Shown: piece after piece, positions 23,822 to 37,268 of the stretch
Position numbering within the stretch: position 1 is the stretch's first letter
Layout of the letters: every line of letters starts with the position of its first letter
Source: Hofstenia miamia
Lineage: Eukaryota > Xenacoelomorpha > Acoela > Hofsteniidae
Direction of reading: 5' to 3'
Length of the DNA: 64,000 bases
Assembly: GCA_900660155.1 (NCBI GenBank)
Contig: CABFPE010000010.1
Location: 513,665-577,664 of the forward strand
The notes under the pieces: generated by a model
What the model was told of the DNA's origin: nothing
Seen by the model: the letters and a program-made list of their open reading frames with translations, nothing else
Database searches by the model: none
Program-made: the position numbers and the translations under genes

Positions 23822-26800
23822 GTGAGTGTTTATATTTCGACTCATTTGCTTTGTTAACATTTTAAGGAAATGTAATATTCAAATGGTTTTGAAACAATAT
23901 TTTTGTAATTTTCTTGATTAAATTATGACAATCATTTATCTAGTCCAAACCAACTGTGTTTTGACAACTCAAATCTTATTTCTAAGAGTATGTTCTCTAA
24001 GGTTGCACAGGGCCAGAAATGTATGGTCTCGATCCTATATGTCCAAATTATATTTAGCATAATACCTCTTTCCATTACCACTACAACCTTAATCTCATAG
24101 GTTAGAACATTTTCTTGAATTTGTTTAGAATTTTTAAAAATTTGTCATCAAACTATCTGGATTATTTCGGGATGCTAATTCTAGACTAAATAGACCACAG
24201 GAGTCTTATTATGTCATTGTTCACTCAGATAATTGCGAAGTTGGATCTTTTTATTACATTCTAAGTGGGATATTTGGATTCCTCATACTAAACTAAAAAA
24301 GTGAAAGGTCTTCTTCATCATTAACTTTTCAACCATGTTAACCAATAAAAAGGCGATTTTTAACATTTGCCTGTAATTGTTTTATAACTAACAACCAAAA
24401 TGTGTTTATTTACCAAACTGTATCTATATCAACAAATGATGTTGATTGTATGTATTAAATAATACAGAATGCTTTGATTGATGGCTATATGAGACTGACA
24501 ACCAACTTTGTCAACAATCCAGTCCCATTGTGCCAACAGAGGTGATCCGTTCTTTTGTTTGTGGAGTTTTTTATCGTGATGAAACGGTTTGCCAATATTT
24601 ACAGTTTAGTTTATTCGTATTTAAGAATGTATGATTTTAGAGGTGATCAATCCATCGTATTGGAAGTAAATTTTTCACTTTATATTAAGTCATTTGTCAA
24701 TTTTTAACCAGGGCTCGCCTGAGATTGCCAATTTTCTGAGAAAAACACTAAAAAAATCGGGTCAGGGGAAATTACGCTAAAACACCCTTAGAGCCCATCC
24801 GGACAACGTCAAGGCTCAAACTGGATTTTTGTGTACATAAATTCATTTTTCCTTAATTTTCTTAATTGAATAGCATTTGGATCGGGTCGGTAAATTCATG
24901 CTGTCTTGATAGTGAATTTTGAGAGGGTGGTATATTTGAGGGTTTCCTAATGTTGGATATAATTGCATTTTAAGTATTCGACTTTAATGGGCTTTCATAA
25001 AATGTTGTGTTTTTTAAACAATCTGGCCTCTCCAACATAAATCGGGAAAAAGCTTACTTTGATATAAATGTATTATATTCTTAAAAATCATGTAGTCTAT
25101 TGTAGTTTAGCATGAAAGGGTTATGCTGCGGTGATGTCAGGGTATAATGGAACAGAATCAATTATTAGTCATTTTTTTCTACGTAAGGTTGGGAGACCAA
25201 TCAGTTAATGTGGGTTTTTAAGAGAAGTTCTCTGTTTTGTTTTGATTTGGCCTCGCAATTAGACTCGCAGTTGAACTATATTTTTACAAGCAGTCGCTTA
25301 CAGCATTGAGCGTAAAATTAACTTATTATTTCAGCGATCGAATTATACCACAACTTCTACAAACTTATTCATCCTTGCTAAATATTGATTGGTCTTTATA
25401 ACGTGAGTATGACAATAATGGTTGAACAATATAGAGGATAATTAACAAGGCTACACACCAGTCAGCCCATAGAAAGACATTCATCTCTTCTACTGACATG
25501 ATAGAGACTCTTTGGCGGGCAGCAACCATTTTATACTGTAGCTGCTCACCAACTCTAAATAATGCATTTTAATTTGAATTTCTTCGATCTCGGTTTGAAG
25601 TCACTTTCGCAGTTATGCTTTGATTATTTTTCACGTTTTAATGCGAAACAACGTTAAACTTGATTTGTTTTATTCCAATTCCGATCTCGTTAACGCCATT
25701 GTCGATATCTTAACAAGTTAACATGTTTGTGTTGTCGCGAACCAGGTCATCTCGCCTAGAGGTGAAACGAATCGCACTTGCGAGCAGGGTAACAAATTGT
25801 CAGGATTTTTCTTATCCCCGCTTCAGGCATATAACCATGTCCAGCACAACGCAATCCAGAGAATTCGTAGATAGAGATTAATTAGGTAAAATAATGCTAA
25901 ACAACCATTTGGAAAACTGTATTCGCACCTCAAAGATCTATGTGGTCAGCTGATTAAATTAAAAGCAGCCTTTTTAAAAACTTGGGTGTTTTTAATGTAG
26001 TAATTCCATTCGATATGTCAATCCCAATATTATTGTAACCCTAGCGTTTCCTATAGATGTTATGTGAACTTCAAAAAAGTGGTGAACTCTTCTAAGAATA
26101 TTAAAATTCTAACGTGTATCAAAATTTATTGATTCCAATCCCATTTACTCTCATTACACGACTCTGTCAAATATTCGGTCCTATCTTCTAATATTGGTCC
26201 CCTTTACAAATATATAGGCCCAGGTCTCAGTACTCTGGGATTCGATGATCCCACAGAATGATACTCTCCATAACATTAACGATCCCTCATAATAAGCGTA
26301 TCACTTGTATGTTAAATTTTTTTAACTAACTCTTTGCTCTCCTTGCTTTTTAATTTGATCAGATTGCTTCCCATGTATCATGATTTACACAATTTGATTT
26401 TAAAAATCTATTCTGGGTTTAAACACAGTAAAAATACAAATTATAGAAAAGCACAATCAATTTTTCTCATACGTTTACTAATGATAGGATGATATAAATT
26501 TATTAATGACCGCACTTGTCCCATTTGAGTGCCAGCTAAGTACACGTAGACAATTTACAAATTTAACCAGAGGCAGTACAAGTGCTATTCCGTGGGGAAC
26601 TTAATATTATCTTAAACTAAGTTGTGTTTTCAACGTCTAAATATAACTTTAAATAAACTAACTGCTGTGTTCAATCTTCAAATGGACAATTTATCAATTT
26701 GTTAACAACTTTTTGAAGCTAACTTTCTAATCTATTTCAATTCTACTTTCAGTGTATTAGTTAGAATCGATCTCAATTTTCCGCTTTTCCTTAGTTAGAA

Positions 26801-29800
26801 TCAAGCATTCTGTTTACAAATAAACTCAAAAATTCCAGCCATTTTGGATTGCATCCTAAACATACAGTCTTATCCATGGGACAGAATTTTTTGATCTCCG
26901 CTCCACCCTATTCCACGAGATTTTCCTTGGCCGCGCCAAGGATTTTCACAACACAAACCATATGCATGTATGTCTATACTAACTATGTTTGCTTACTCGT
27001 TTTTGCTAAATTTATGCAATTTCCTATATACATACACGTGTAATTTATTTTCACAGTTGAGGTGGATGTTTGTTGCTATGTCCAATAATACAGAATGGAT
27101 ACGTGGTCTTCTCCTTTGATTTTGGAAAGCAAAAGGAACACTTTATAATGGCCTTTATAATTAGATTACAAATCTCCATAAAACCCATGGGACGTGTTTT
27201 CACCTCCACCCCTCGAAATCTATTCGGATCCCTATGTGGCTCTAGAAAAGTAACACTTAAGGCTTAAATTCTTTTTTAAACGTCTGCGATGTCCTGAACA
27301 TAAAATATGTTGAAAACATTTAATTTTGGGAAATAACCAGATAGTGTGGGTTTTTATCCATACTTTTGTTAAACTTTTAGAAAGATTTTTTGACGTCCTC
27401 ATAGAATGAACATGCCTTTTGCAAGATATAATACTCTGTCAAAGAGCTGTAAATCTGACTTGAGTTTTTGTCTAATTGCTATCAATTAGCACATATCTGA
27501 ATTCAGATCTCGTTGTTAATATCCTGTCTGCATCTGCATTACTCTATAGGCAATATACGATTTCGCTTGAAGTTCGATCTCTAAATCTTTTGGATCTTAT
27601 GATGTCCGTAATTACCTCAACCAAGTGGATACTGTTTGTGATATGATCTTATAGAATTATTTGGACTACATCATGAAATATTTGATATGATACTGCTGGG
27701 TCAATTGAAGGGTCATTTACTTTTAATACTTGCACCCTCATTCCGGGTTTGAATTTTTTGGAAAGCTTGTGGTTTATTGTGTCAAATGCTGTTACTATAA
27801 GACATTCTAGCGCTATGGCAAGTAGAGACCCATTTGGATATTTAGCTGATAGCAATCGCATCAAATGAGTAGCGTCCAGGTTTTCGCGCCGCTCCTCGTT
27901 TATTTTTAGCACGAACGCCATTAACGGTTGCAGACCAATTCCTTGCTTCCATTAGCCCATTAAATCTTTCAAAAATAAACATGATTCAATTCTAAATTTG
28001 GAAGTATTTGGAAGTATTTCATAAGGATAAATTAAAATTTATTAATTCGCACGCTACTGCGCTGGAATGCCGTTCGCCGCTTGGAATTTCATTGAGACGA
28101 AGCATCGGGATTGCTAAATAGCCCAACTCTCATTCAATCATTTACCACTTTTAGAAATTGTGTAATTAACTCCTAATGCAAGCTTCCTTCATCTCAAGTA
28201 ATTGATTTTTCAAATCACCTCGCTTTCAATTAGTTTATTTTAGTCGCTGACCTCAATGTTTGTAGAATTCCCGATAAAATCAAAAATATTTTAATCAGAC
28301 ATCGCTACGATATCTGTTCCTTGACGTTATCGATTGGACTTCAACACGTTTGCATTTTTCATGCCGTCCTAGCAATTGGTCTCTAGTTTCACGTTATAAA
28401 AAACAGTTTTTTTACATATTGACCTTAGATATCCATTCTTCAGGCAATAACAATAATCTAGTTTCTTGGAATCATATATCGACATGCTAAAATGTTGGTA
28501 TCAAAATCCGATATTGTAAAATTGGCATTCTATGAAGCCGCTCTGCTCATTGAGGTCTGTTTTGTAACTCAATGGTATAATTTGTCATCTTGTTGTTTTG
28601 GAATGTAAACAAATTTTGTATTGATTCAAATTAAAGACATAGGGCCAGCCCACTCTATTTTGTACTCCGGTAGAAATTAATCAAATTAGCCTAATTTTTT
28701 CCCGTTAGACATATATTTTGTTTTTGGTTTGTACTGCATTTTTGAAAAAATCACTGTTTATCAATACGGTTTTAACAAGAACGGGCTCCAAATACTACTC
28801 ATCCAATTGACCCAACGACGGAAGGGTGCACTAGGAGCTATGCTTGTGCAGAATTTTTCCCGTAAATTTGTACCTCGTCAAATTATTTTGTCTTTAATTT
28901 GTACCCCATAGAGCAGCGTGTACAAAATAGTGACCTGCAAATGGCTCTTTAATATTGTTACACAAAATAATTCATTGAGCATTTAAATGTAATTAACTTG
29001 ATATGTGCTTCTAAGTATGCGTATAAGAGTAATATGCCGAAGTTTTTAAGCTCTGCTCGGCTCGCCACATAGAACCTTTCAATGAGGCTTTTTAGTCCTA
29101 TAGTTTTTTTAAAAATATTGCACTCTTAGAATTTTCTACATAGCTCTTCCTATTATTTAATAAGCTTTTGAAAATAAGATTATAAAAAGGTATATTTAAT
29201 GAAAAAATATGAAAAATCTGCATAATCAAATTAACAAGTAGAACTATAAATTTGCTTGGCTCGTTTTGGGCTCGTTGTATATCGAATGCAGTGCTCCAGC
29301 TCAACTTGTTGACAAGTCTTGGTCATGTGCATCTGTAGGATTGTGTCTTTACCATGTTTGACTTCCCAAGCACTGCTTCAATGAATTTTGCTGGACTCTA
29401 ATGAGATGGGCCTTTTATTAGAATTGTTTGGAGTTATTTTGAAACCGTTAACACTTCCCTAATGCTGGTTGACACATTGATTTACTAAAAATAGTTGATT
29501 AACGAGCTTGCAAGTTTATGACATGTGTCTCTTTAACTTATGACTATATTTCCCTGTCAATGTTAGTCTGTCTTCTGTGGGAATACATCAATTAGCGTTT
29601 TATGAATTTGTCATGTTTATAAGTATCCTTGTCTTTTTATTAAATAGCGTCTTCTCTCTGATATGCATTGAAAAACGGCATTCAATTAACCGAAATTTAT
29701 TTTTAGCATTTGAGAGTTGTGCTCTGCATTTCCTGCAAATATAATATATAGTTAGGTACTGGGGAGTTCTTATAATTTTCTGTCTTTGACTTTATTATGA

Positions 29801-31615
29801 TGAAGTTCGTTTCTTTCTTTTAACCAACAGTTTTTAGGTGCGAATGCCTCAGCAGATGTCAAACATAAACTTCAGAATTATCTTTTGAATAAGCAGCGGC
29901 AAAAACAACAGGAAATGTCGTGCAAGTCAGCCTTTTATCTGTAAGTTTTGCTAGTTTCAGAACTTGACATCATGTAATACTTCATAATATATTTCCTGAG
30001 TTGTGGCTACACCAACATTTTTGGTCTAAGTGTGCAGCCCAATTCATGTTTATGAGGGCTACTTGCAATGAATAAATAAATATATATGAGCACAGAATAC
30101 TATGACTTTTGCATCAATTGCCTTGAGTTTGTGGTTTTCCATAGTATCCTTCATCCTCTTTGATGCACGGACAAAATAATTGGATTTTTCACCCCACTAC
30201 TATGTCAATCTCGCTATTATGCCATTTTCCCTCAGTCCTGACAATTTGTACACACAAAAATGAATTTATTTTCGTCAACCGAGGATTATGGACAGTTTTG
30301 GTCTGAAATGATATGCATGTATATTTTTTTATTTTAAGAGAATAAAAATGTTCTTAAAGTATAGAATAAAACTCTTACACACATGTACAATACAAACTCT
30401 TGTTTTAAAAATCTAGAATAAACCTGCTGTTACAAACTCTCGTTACTATGTCATTCTCGCTACTACGCCACTTTTTGAGATTTTACTATATGTATATATA
30501 TATATATATAGGTTGGTTTCAAAGGGGCTAGTTATTTCATAAGATTATAAAATTTGACGGGAAAATATTTTTTTTTTCAATCTTTATAGTTAATTGTTTT
30601 GGATTTTAGAAAAACCCAAGAGTAATGTTCAATTATGTCCTACTTCTTCTGCAATCACAGTGAACATTCGATTGACTGGAGTAAGTTGGGTGTGATGTTT
30701 TTGATTTTTTGGCTGCTTTCAGCTGTTCAAGTGTCTCGGGTTTGATGCATCCTAGATAATGCACTGTTTTGTTGAAATATGATTATTGAGATAAAAATGA
30801 ATTTCATTTGTCCAACGTGTACGTTTTAACATATGATGTTGATAGAAGAACCAATCACTAAATGACCAACGTTGAACGTAGTTTGCAGCTTGAATTCTTG
30901 TAGGGTATAAGGATGGAGTTTTAATTTGGTACAAGGTACTTTTCGAACAGTAGATTAAGCGATAAGAACAGAACCGGCCAGTTGAAGTAAATGATTTTCT
31001 TTGTTCATTTGTATCCGATGAAGAACTCGGTCTTTCGCTCTTTTGCTCATCTAACGACAGTGCCTGCATCATCAAATTCCTTCAGTTGCATAATGGATTG
31101 TAAAGTAGCCCCATAAAGTGATGATCTTTCGCATAGTTTAGTAGGTGATTCTCCGTTCTTATAAAAAAGCTTGACTCGATTTTGCCCAGACTCTGTAACA
31201 ACCAAAAACTAAAACAAAGTGTGTTACAATCTATTTTCTAACCATTTTATAACCAACCCGTATATATAGTCCCGTCAAAAGCCTTTGGCCACCTCACATA
31301 AAGCACATGCAAACAATCAAAGTGCAGTATAGTTAATGTTGTTCGTAAAATTTAAAACTAGTTTCTAATTTTGTTGATTCTCAGATGCAAATGCTTGCGT
31401 AAGGTATACACCATTCGCCCAAATAGTTTTTGCGAACTGTATATATTCTTATGCCCACACTGACACACCCCTGTCAATAGAAAAAATTGCTTTCCTGCTC
31501 AGAATGTACAACAAATATTATACAGTGCTCAATAGTTCTGAAGTATTTTGCCCGTTCTAAATCAAGAATACCAAACTTGTGTATTGTCAATATGAGTATT
31601 GCAAATTATATATAA

Positions 31616-31660
<45 letters not shown>

Positions 31661-32036
31661 AGTGGAAAAAAGAATTCAGTGACCCATGATTTGTCATAGT
31701 TATTTTTAAATTTGATTTGGTGTTGCAGAAAAAGGAATTCATCAATGTTGAGACATAATTACCACTGTTTACTTCAAATCTCAAGGAAAAATGCTACAAT
31801 GCTTGTAGTTAGCGAATCTTTTCTTGGAAAAATGCATTCGACCACTTCATACCAAATCAGAGAATCTGTAAAAAATTTCATTAGTTGAGCTTTTTTCAGT
31901 CTATTTATATTGAAAATGTCTAATAACAGTCTTTCTTCGCCATATATGATGCTTGGTTACGTACCTCTTGCCATCCAAGCTACCCCTTAGTTACGCCATT
32001 GATATGCCCATGCATGTATACATGTGCATACTTATG

Positions 32037-32073
<37 letters not shown>

Positions 32074-33162
32074 GGAAAAAACAATTCGGCCACCCATGAT
32101 TTGTCATAATAATTTCATTGGTTGAGCTTTTCTCAGTTTATTTATATTGAAAATGTCTAACAACAGTTTTTCTTCGCCATATATAATGCCTGCTTACGTA
32201 CCTCTTGCCATCCGCGAGTTGATTATCTCGAAACTTTTGAAAGGGATGAGCCAACGTAATATAGAGCGACCTCGATGTACTGTCGAGGATATCATCAGAC
32301 GTTTCACTTCTGAAAACATCATTACCCCAAGCCAAAGTCCAGAAGACCACAGAAAACCTCCAAAACCTCCCAATCAGCTCTTGTGTGTCTTTCAAAGCGA
32401 AATCCCATGAAGACTTCAGGGGAACTTCGCAAGGAATGGACTGATGGTCACCTCGTGACTGCAAGAACTGTGCGAAACATCCTGAAGAAGTACTCAATTG
32501 GGACTTTCGTGGCACCCAGACAGCCATTCTTAATCTCAAAGCNGCATGCAGATTGTGTTACTTAATGACATTGACCTTTATACCAGCCCCTTCCCATGCC
32601 AGTCCAATGAAATTTTCTGATCACCCATCCTCAGCATAATCTTAATTGAGTAATTTTTGAAATCTCTTGCCTCAGTTTCTTTATTTATGGCCTCAGTCTC
32701 ATGCTTGTCCCAGTCCCAGGGGTGCACCCAGAATTTTTTCTGAGGAAGGTAACTATTATATATATATATATATATATATATAAAGTAGTGGAAAAAAGAA
32801 TTCAGTGACCCATGATTTGTCATAGTTATTTTTAAATTTGATTTGGTGTTGCAGAAAAAGGAATTCATCAATGTTGAGACATAATTACCACTGTTTACTT
32901 CAAATCTCAAGGAAAAATGCTACAATGCTTGTAGTTAGCGAATCTTTTCTTGGAAAAATGCATTCGACCACTTCATACCAAATCAGAGAATCTGTAAAAA
33001 ATTTCATTAGTTGAGCTTTTTTCAGTCTATTTATATTGAAAATGTCTAATAACAGTCTTTCTTCGCCATATATGATGCTTGGTTACGTACCTCTTGCCAT
33101 CCAAGCTACCCCTTAGTTACGCCATTGATATGCCCATGCATGTATACATGTGCATACTTATG

Positions 33163-33199
<37 letters not shown>

Positions 33200-36100
33200 G
33201 GAAAAAACAATTCGGCCACCCATGATTTGTCATAATAATTTCATTGGTTGAGCTTTTCTCAGTTTATTTATATTGAAAATGTCTAACAACAGTTTTTCTT
33301 CGCCATATATAATGCCTGCTTACGTACCTCTTGCCATCCGCGAGTTGATTATCTCGAAACTTTTGAAAGGGATGAGCCAACGTAATATAGAGCGACCTCG
33401 ATGTACTGTCGAGGATATCATCAGACGTTTCACTTCTGAAAACATCATTACCCCAAGCCAAAGTCCAGAAGACCACAGAAAACCTCCAAAACCTCCCAAT
33501 CAGCTCTTGTGTGTCTTTCAAAGCGAAATCCCATGAAGACTTCAGGGGAACTTCGCAAGGAATGGACTGATGGTCACCTCGTGACTGCAAGAACTGTGCG
33601 AAACATCCTGAAGAAGTACTCAATTGGGACTTTCGTGGCACCCAGACAGCCATTCTTAATCTCAAAGCAAAGATTGCGCCGGGTGAGGTGGGCCAATTTA
33701 ATGAGAGACAATTCATCTTAACATTGGTCTAATGTTATATTTTCAGATGAGTCAAGATTTGAGCTATACTCATCAAAAGGAATGTTGATAAACTGGGCAG
33801 AAGTTCAGATTCTTGTTTCAATTTACTCGGGGGGNGGTGGGAAGTCTGTAATGGTATGGGGTGCAATATGGAAGTGGGGCTTTCTCAATTGTTCCCATTA
33901 CTGGTACTCTCCGAAGCTCTCAATATGCTCGGATTCTAGAAAAGGAACTCTTGCCACTTCTTACAAGTGATTCAATATATCAGCAGGATAGTGCTCTCAA
34001 TGTCATACCTCAAAAGAAATGAAGAACGCTTCGACAATAATGGGGTTGCTATCCTTGCTGAATGTCCTGGCCAATCTCCAGACCTTAACATTGCCGAAAA
34101 TTTCTGGAAAGACGTCAAATTTCCCATTGGACAGCATACTCTTCACATTGAAGACGAGCTGTGTACCGGAATAAACAAAGAATTTTGTGCAATTCACAAC
34201 AGCTTTATTGAAGGACTTTTGCTTCAATCCCTGCTCGCCTTGAAGCTGTTATTCGCTCAAGGGGACACCCTACAAAAAATTAGAAGAGAGAATTTTGTTG
34301 CTAAGTGCTTATAATGCATAAATTATTAATTTATGTATGTTATTTTGAATTTAATTTTTTCGGATTTGCTTACTTGTTAAAATTTTCAGGTGGCCGAATA
34401 CATTTTTCCAATACAAGTTTTCTAATTTTGATTAAAAATTAATAGTCAATTGTTATTCTACATATTTTATGGTATTAGACATAGAAATTCTCCTTTCTTA
34501 ATCATAGTAACACTTAGTTATAATCGTAGGCACACTCTATCCAATGAATGTTCATTATTTATTCAATATAGCATATTTCTAGTATTGTAGATATATATAT
34601 TGGTTGTAGTATTAGAGTATTGGTAGTTTGCTGACACTCCCAAAATTAGTGCATTTCAACGGGTATTTATATGTAGTGGCATCGGAAATGAAAGGGGTTG
34701 AAAGGTATATGATAGAAAGGTGGAATTGTGACTATGTACCCCTGAAAGATACTAAATTTGTTATATGTATTGCCAGTTTATACAGCCTGTTGTGGTGAAA
34801 AAATTATATGCAAATTGCAATTTTTAAAAATTCATGTATCCCTTCTAACAAAGCCGTCTTTCTAATATTTATGATAAAGTTGACTTAACCTGTAATGTTA
34901 CAGACTTGTCAACGAGCCGACATTTCCAAGCTCGACTCGTTTAAATTTTGTGTAAGTTCGGCTCGGCTCGCCACATAAAATCTTTGAATGAGGCTCGTTT
35001 TAGCTCGGTATTTTTTAAAAATATTGTGCTCAAAGAATTTTTTACATAGCTCTTCCTATTATTTAATAAACATTTCTTAAATAAAACTATAGGAAAGGCA
35101 TACTACGTGCAAAAAATAAGAAAAATCTCCTTAATCAAATTAACAAGCAGAACTATAAACTTGCTTTGCCTAAAATAGGCTCATTTTCGGCTCGTTGTAT
35201 ATCAAATATTGTGCTCAAGCTCGGCTCGGCTCGGCTCGTTAGAAGCTCGGTTCGTTGAAAAGTCTTTAATGTTATATTATTCGGATGCTACTGTCTATAT
35301 GTATACTTCTCATTCTTGTATATGGATTTTACTGTGCTATTTAAAGCACCATTATGATGAAGTTTATAAATGTCCCTAATTCTTCATTGGGTGGATCCTG
35401 AATTTAATGCGTTAATTTTCCCGCCTTAATTTTTCATTTGGATAGGCTACACTCTGTCTCTTATACACATCAGCACTTCTAATTCAAGCGTCTTACTATT
35501 TTATAAGAGTGTTTTATTAATGTCTGATTTATACGAAACGAGTTGCTTTAATTAGTACTATAATGGTTATTTTTGTAAAATATATTCCCATTTAGCCGCA
35601 ATTGCAGTTGGGAAGCATTAGTTTTCTTACATTTGCTTTATTTGCATTAAGAATGACCGCAACTGAGATTGTCATAAATTAGTTCTGCGCTGAAAACAAG
35701 TCGAGACTTGAATATTTTTAATTTTGTTACTCCCTTTAAATTCTTCGGCCTCGAACTGCCTGGAGATTGATAATTTGAGACCCGTTCACATCCAGTCTTT
35801 GGTCTTACCAAGGACGCCTATATTAATATAGGCGTCCTTGGGTCGAACTAAGAGCATTAGACAATACTCAAAATTCTGCATGTAGAAAACAAAATTTTAT
35901 AAAAATCACTTTTTTACCAACATTTTTGTAATTTAAGTTTCATTAAATATGCTGAGATCGTTAAGAGAAATGAGCTAAAATTGCTGTCTTAATTTACAAT
36001 TATGTTTGTAATCCAGTCATTACTTCTTCATAGGAGTAATTCTAATCGTTAAATCGATCGTATGCACTTTTAATACCGTTCCTCTCTTTTGACCAACAGC

Positions 36101-37229
36101 GGGGTAGACGTTTTTATTCTGTTTATGAATGATCGCGATAGACGTTCGCAGTTTTCGTTAGCCAGGTCAATTGCAATATACTGCCACATGGGGGAAGCAG
36201 ATTGACAAATGTTCTAAAGAATTCGTTATTTTTGAATATCTAGTCATGTTCTTTATTATCAACTGTGCATCACTGTAGTTGCTATATCGAGAAAGTATTT
36301 TCATAAATTGAAGTTAATTAAATATCTATTTTAAGCTTAGAAATAAATTTATTCATTAAATGCAAACGACTATATATATATATATATATATATAATGGCG
36401 TAAGGTAACTTAAAGAACATGAAGTTCATTCTGAAGTTCCTTGAGCACAATTTTTCTTGTTATTGACATTACTAGCATGCATGACTAATGAAATCTGTGT
36501 AAGGCAGGAGATCAGGTACTAGTTCATTTAGAGAATATAGATCTTTGATTATATAGATAGAGATTTTTTTGTTAAATATCTTCCTTGTAGTGTCAGTATT
36601 GATTACAACTTGCAGCAGTGTTTTTCAGAATATTCTCGATGGCTAGTGTATTTGAAATGTAAAGTAACGCGGTTATTTCAACAGTTTAGCTCTGCAAGTA
36701 ATTTTCAATGACTGGATGCTGAAGTTATGAGAGTCGCGGCATTCGATTTTGGCGTTGTGCTATTTTTAGAAGAAACCAATCGACAAAGCTGTTCTCAGTA
36801 TTTCTCCTCCGATTATTTTAACTAGCCAATTCATTTTTCAATGTCGTTGTTTGAAGTTTCTAGAATTTGCGTATCTCTCTTGCACCTTTCAAATTAGAAG
36901 ACATTTATTTTTGGTTCCCTTAAAGTTATAACATTTTATAACATATTTTTGCTTGAGCAATCAAGTATTCCTTTCATTATTTAAATGTCCGCTTTCTTTG
37001 GCATCTATACATATATATATATATATATATATATATNNNNNNNNCTAGCCAATTCATTTTTCAATGTCGTTGTTTGAAGTTTCTAGAATTTGCGTATCTC
37101 TCTTGCACCTTTCAAATTAGAAGACATTTATTTTTGGTTCCCTTAAAGTTATAACATTTTATAACATATTTTTGCTTGAGCAATCAAGTATTCCTTTCAT
37201 TATGTATATGTCCGCTTTCTTTGGCATCT

Positions 37230-37268
<39 letters not shown>

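Larger units (their letters stand above)
23822..29837 (+). other. HDAC intron 1 (about 6 kb)
   Basis: No exon was recognised inside, and in particular no Gln-rich coiled-coil exon. It contains an unrecognised minus-strand ORF (27649-27921), a possible diverged GGGAC-rich repeat (about 26030-26255) and the truncated hAT MITE copy at 29043-29320. Confidence 0.55.

Noticed and set aside
32138-33716. Minus-strand ORFs of 110-150 codons over the Tc1 region
   Set aside because: They are antisense shadows of the plus-strand transposase, and they recur only because the block is duplicated.
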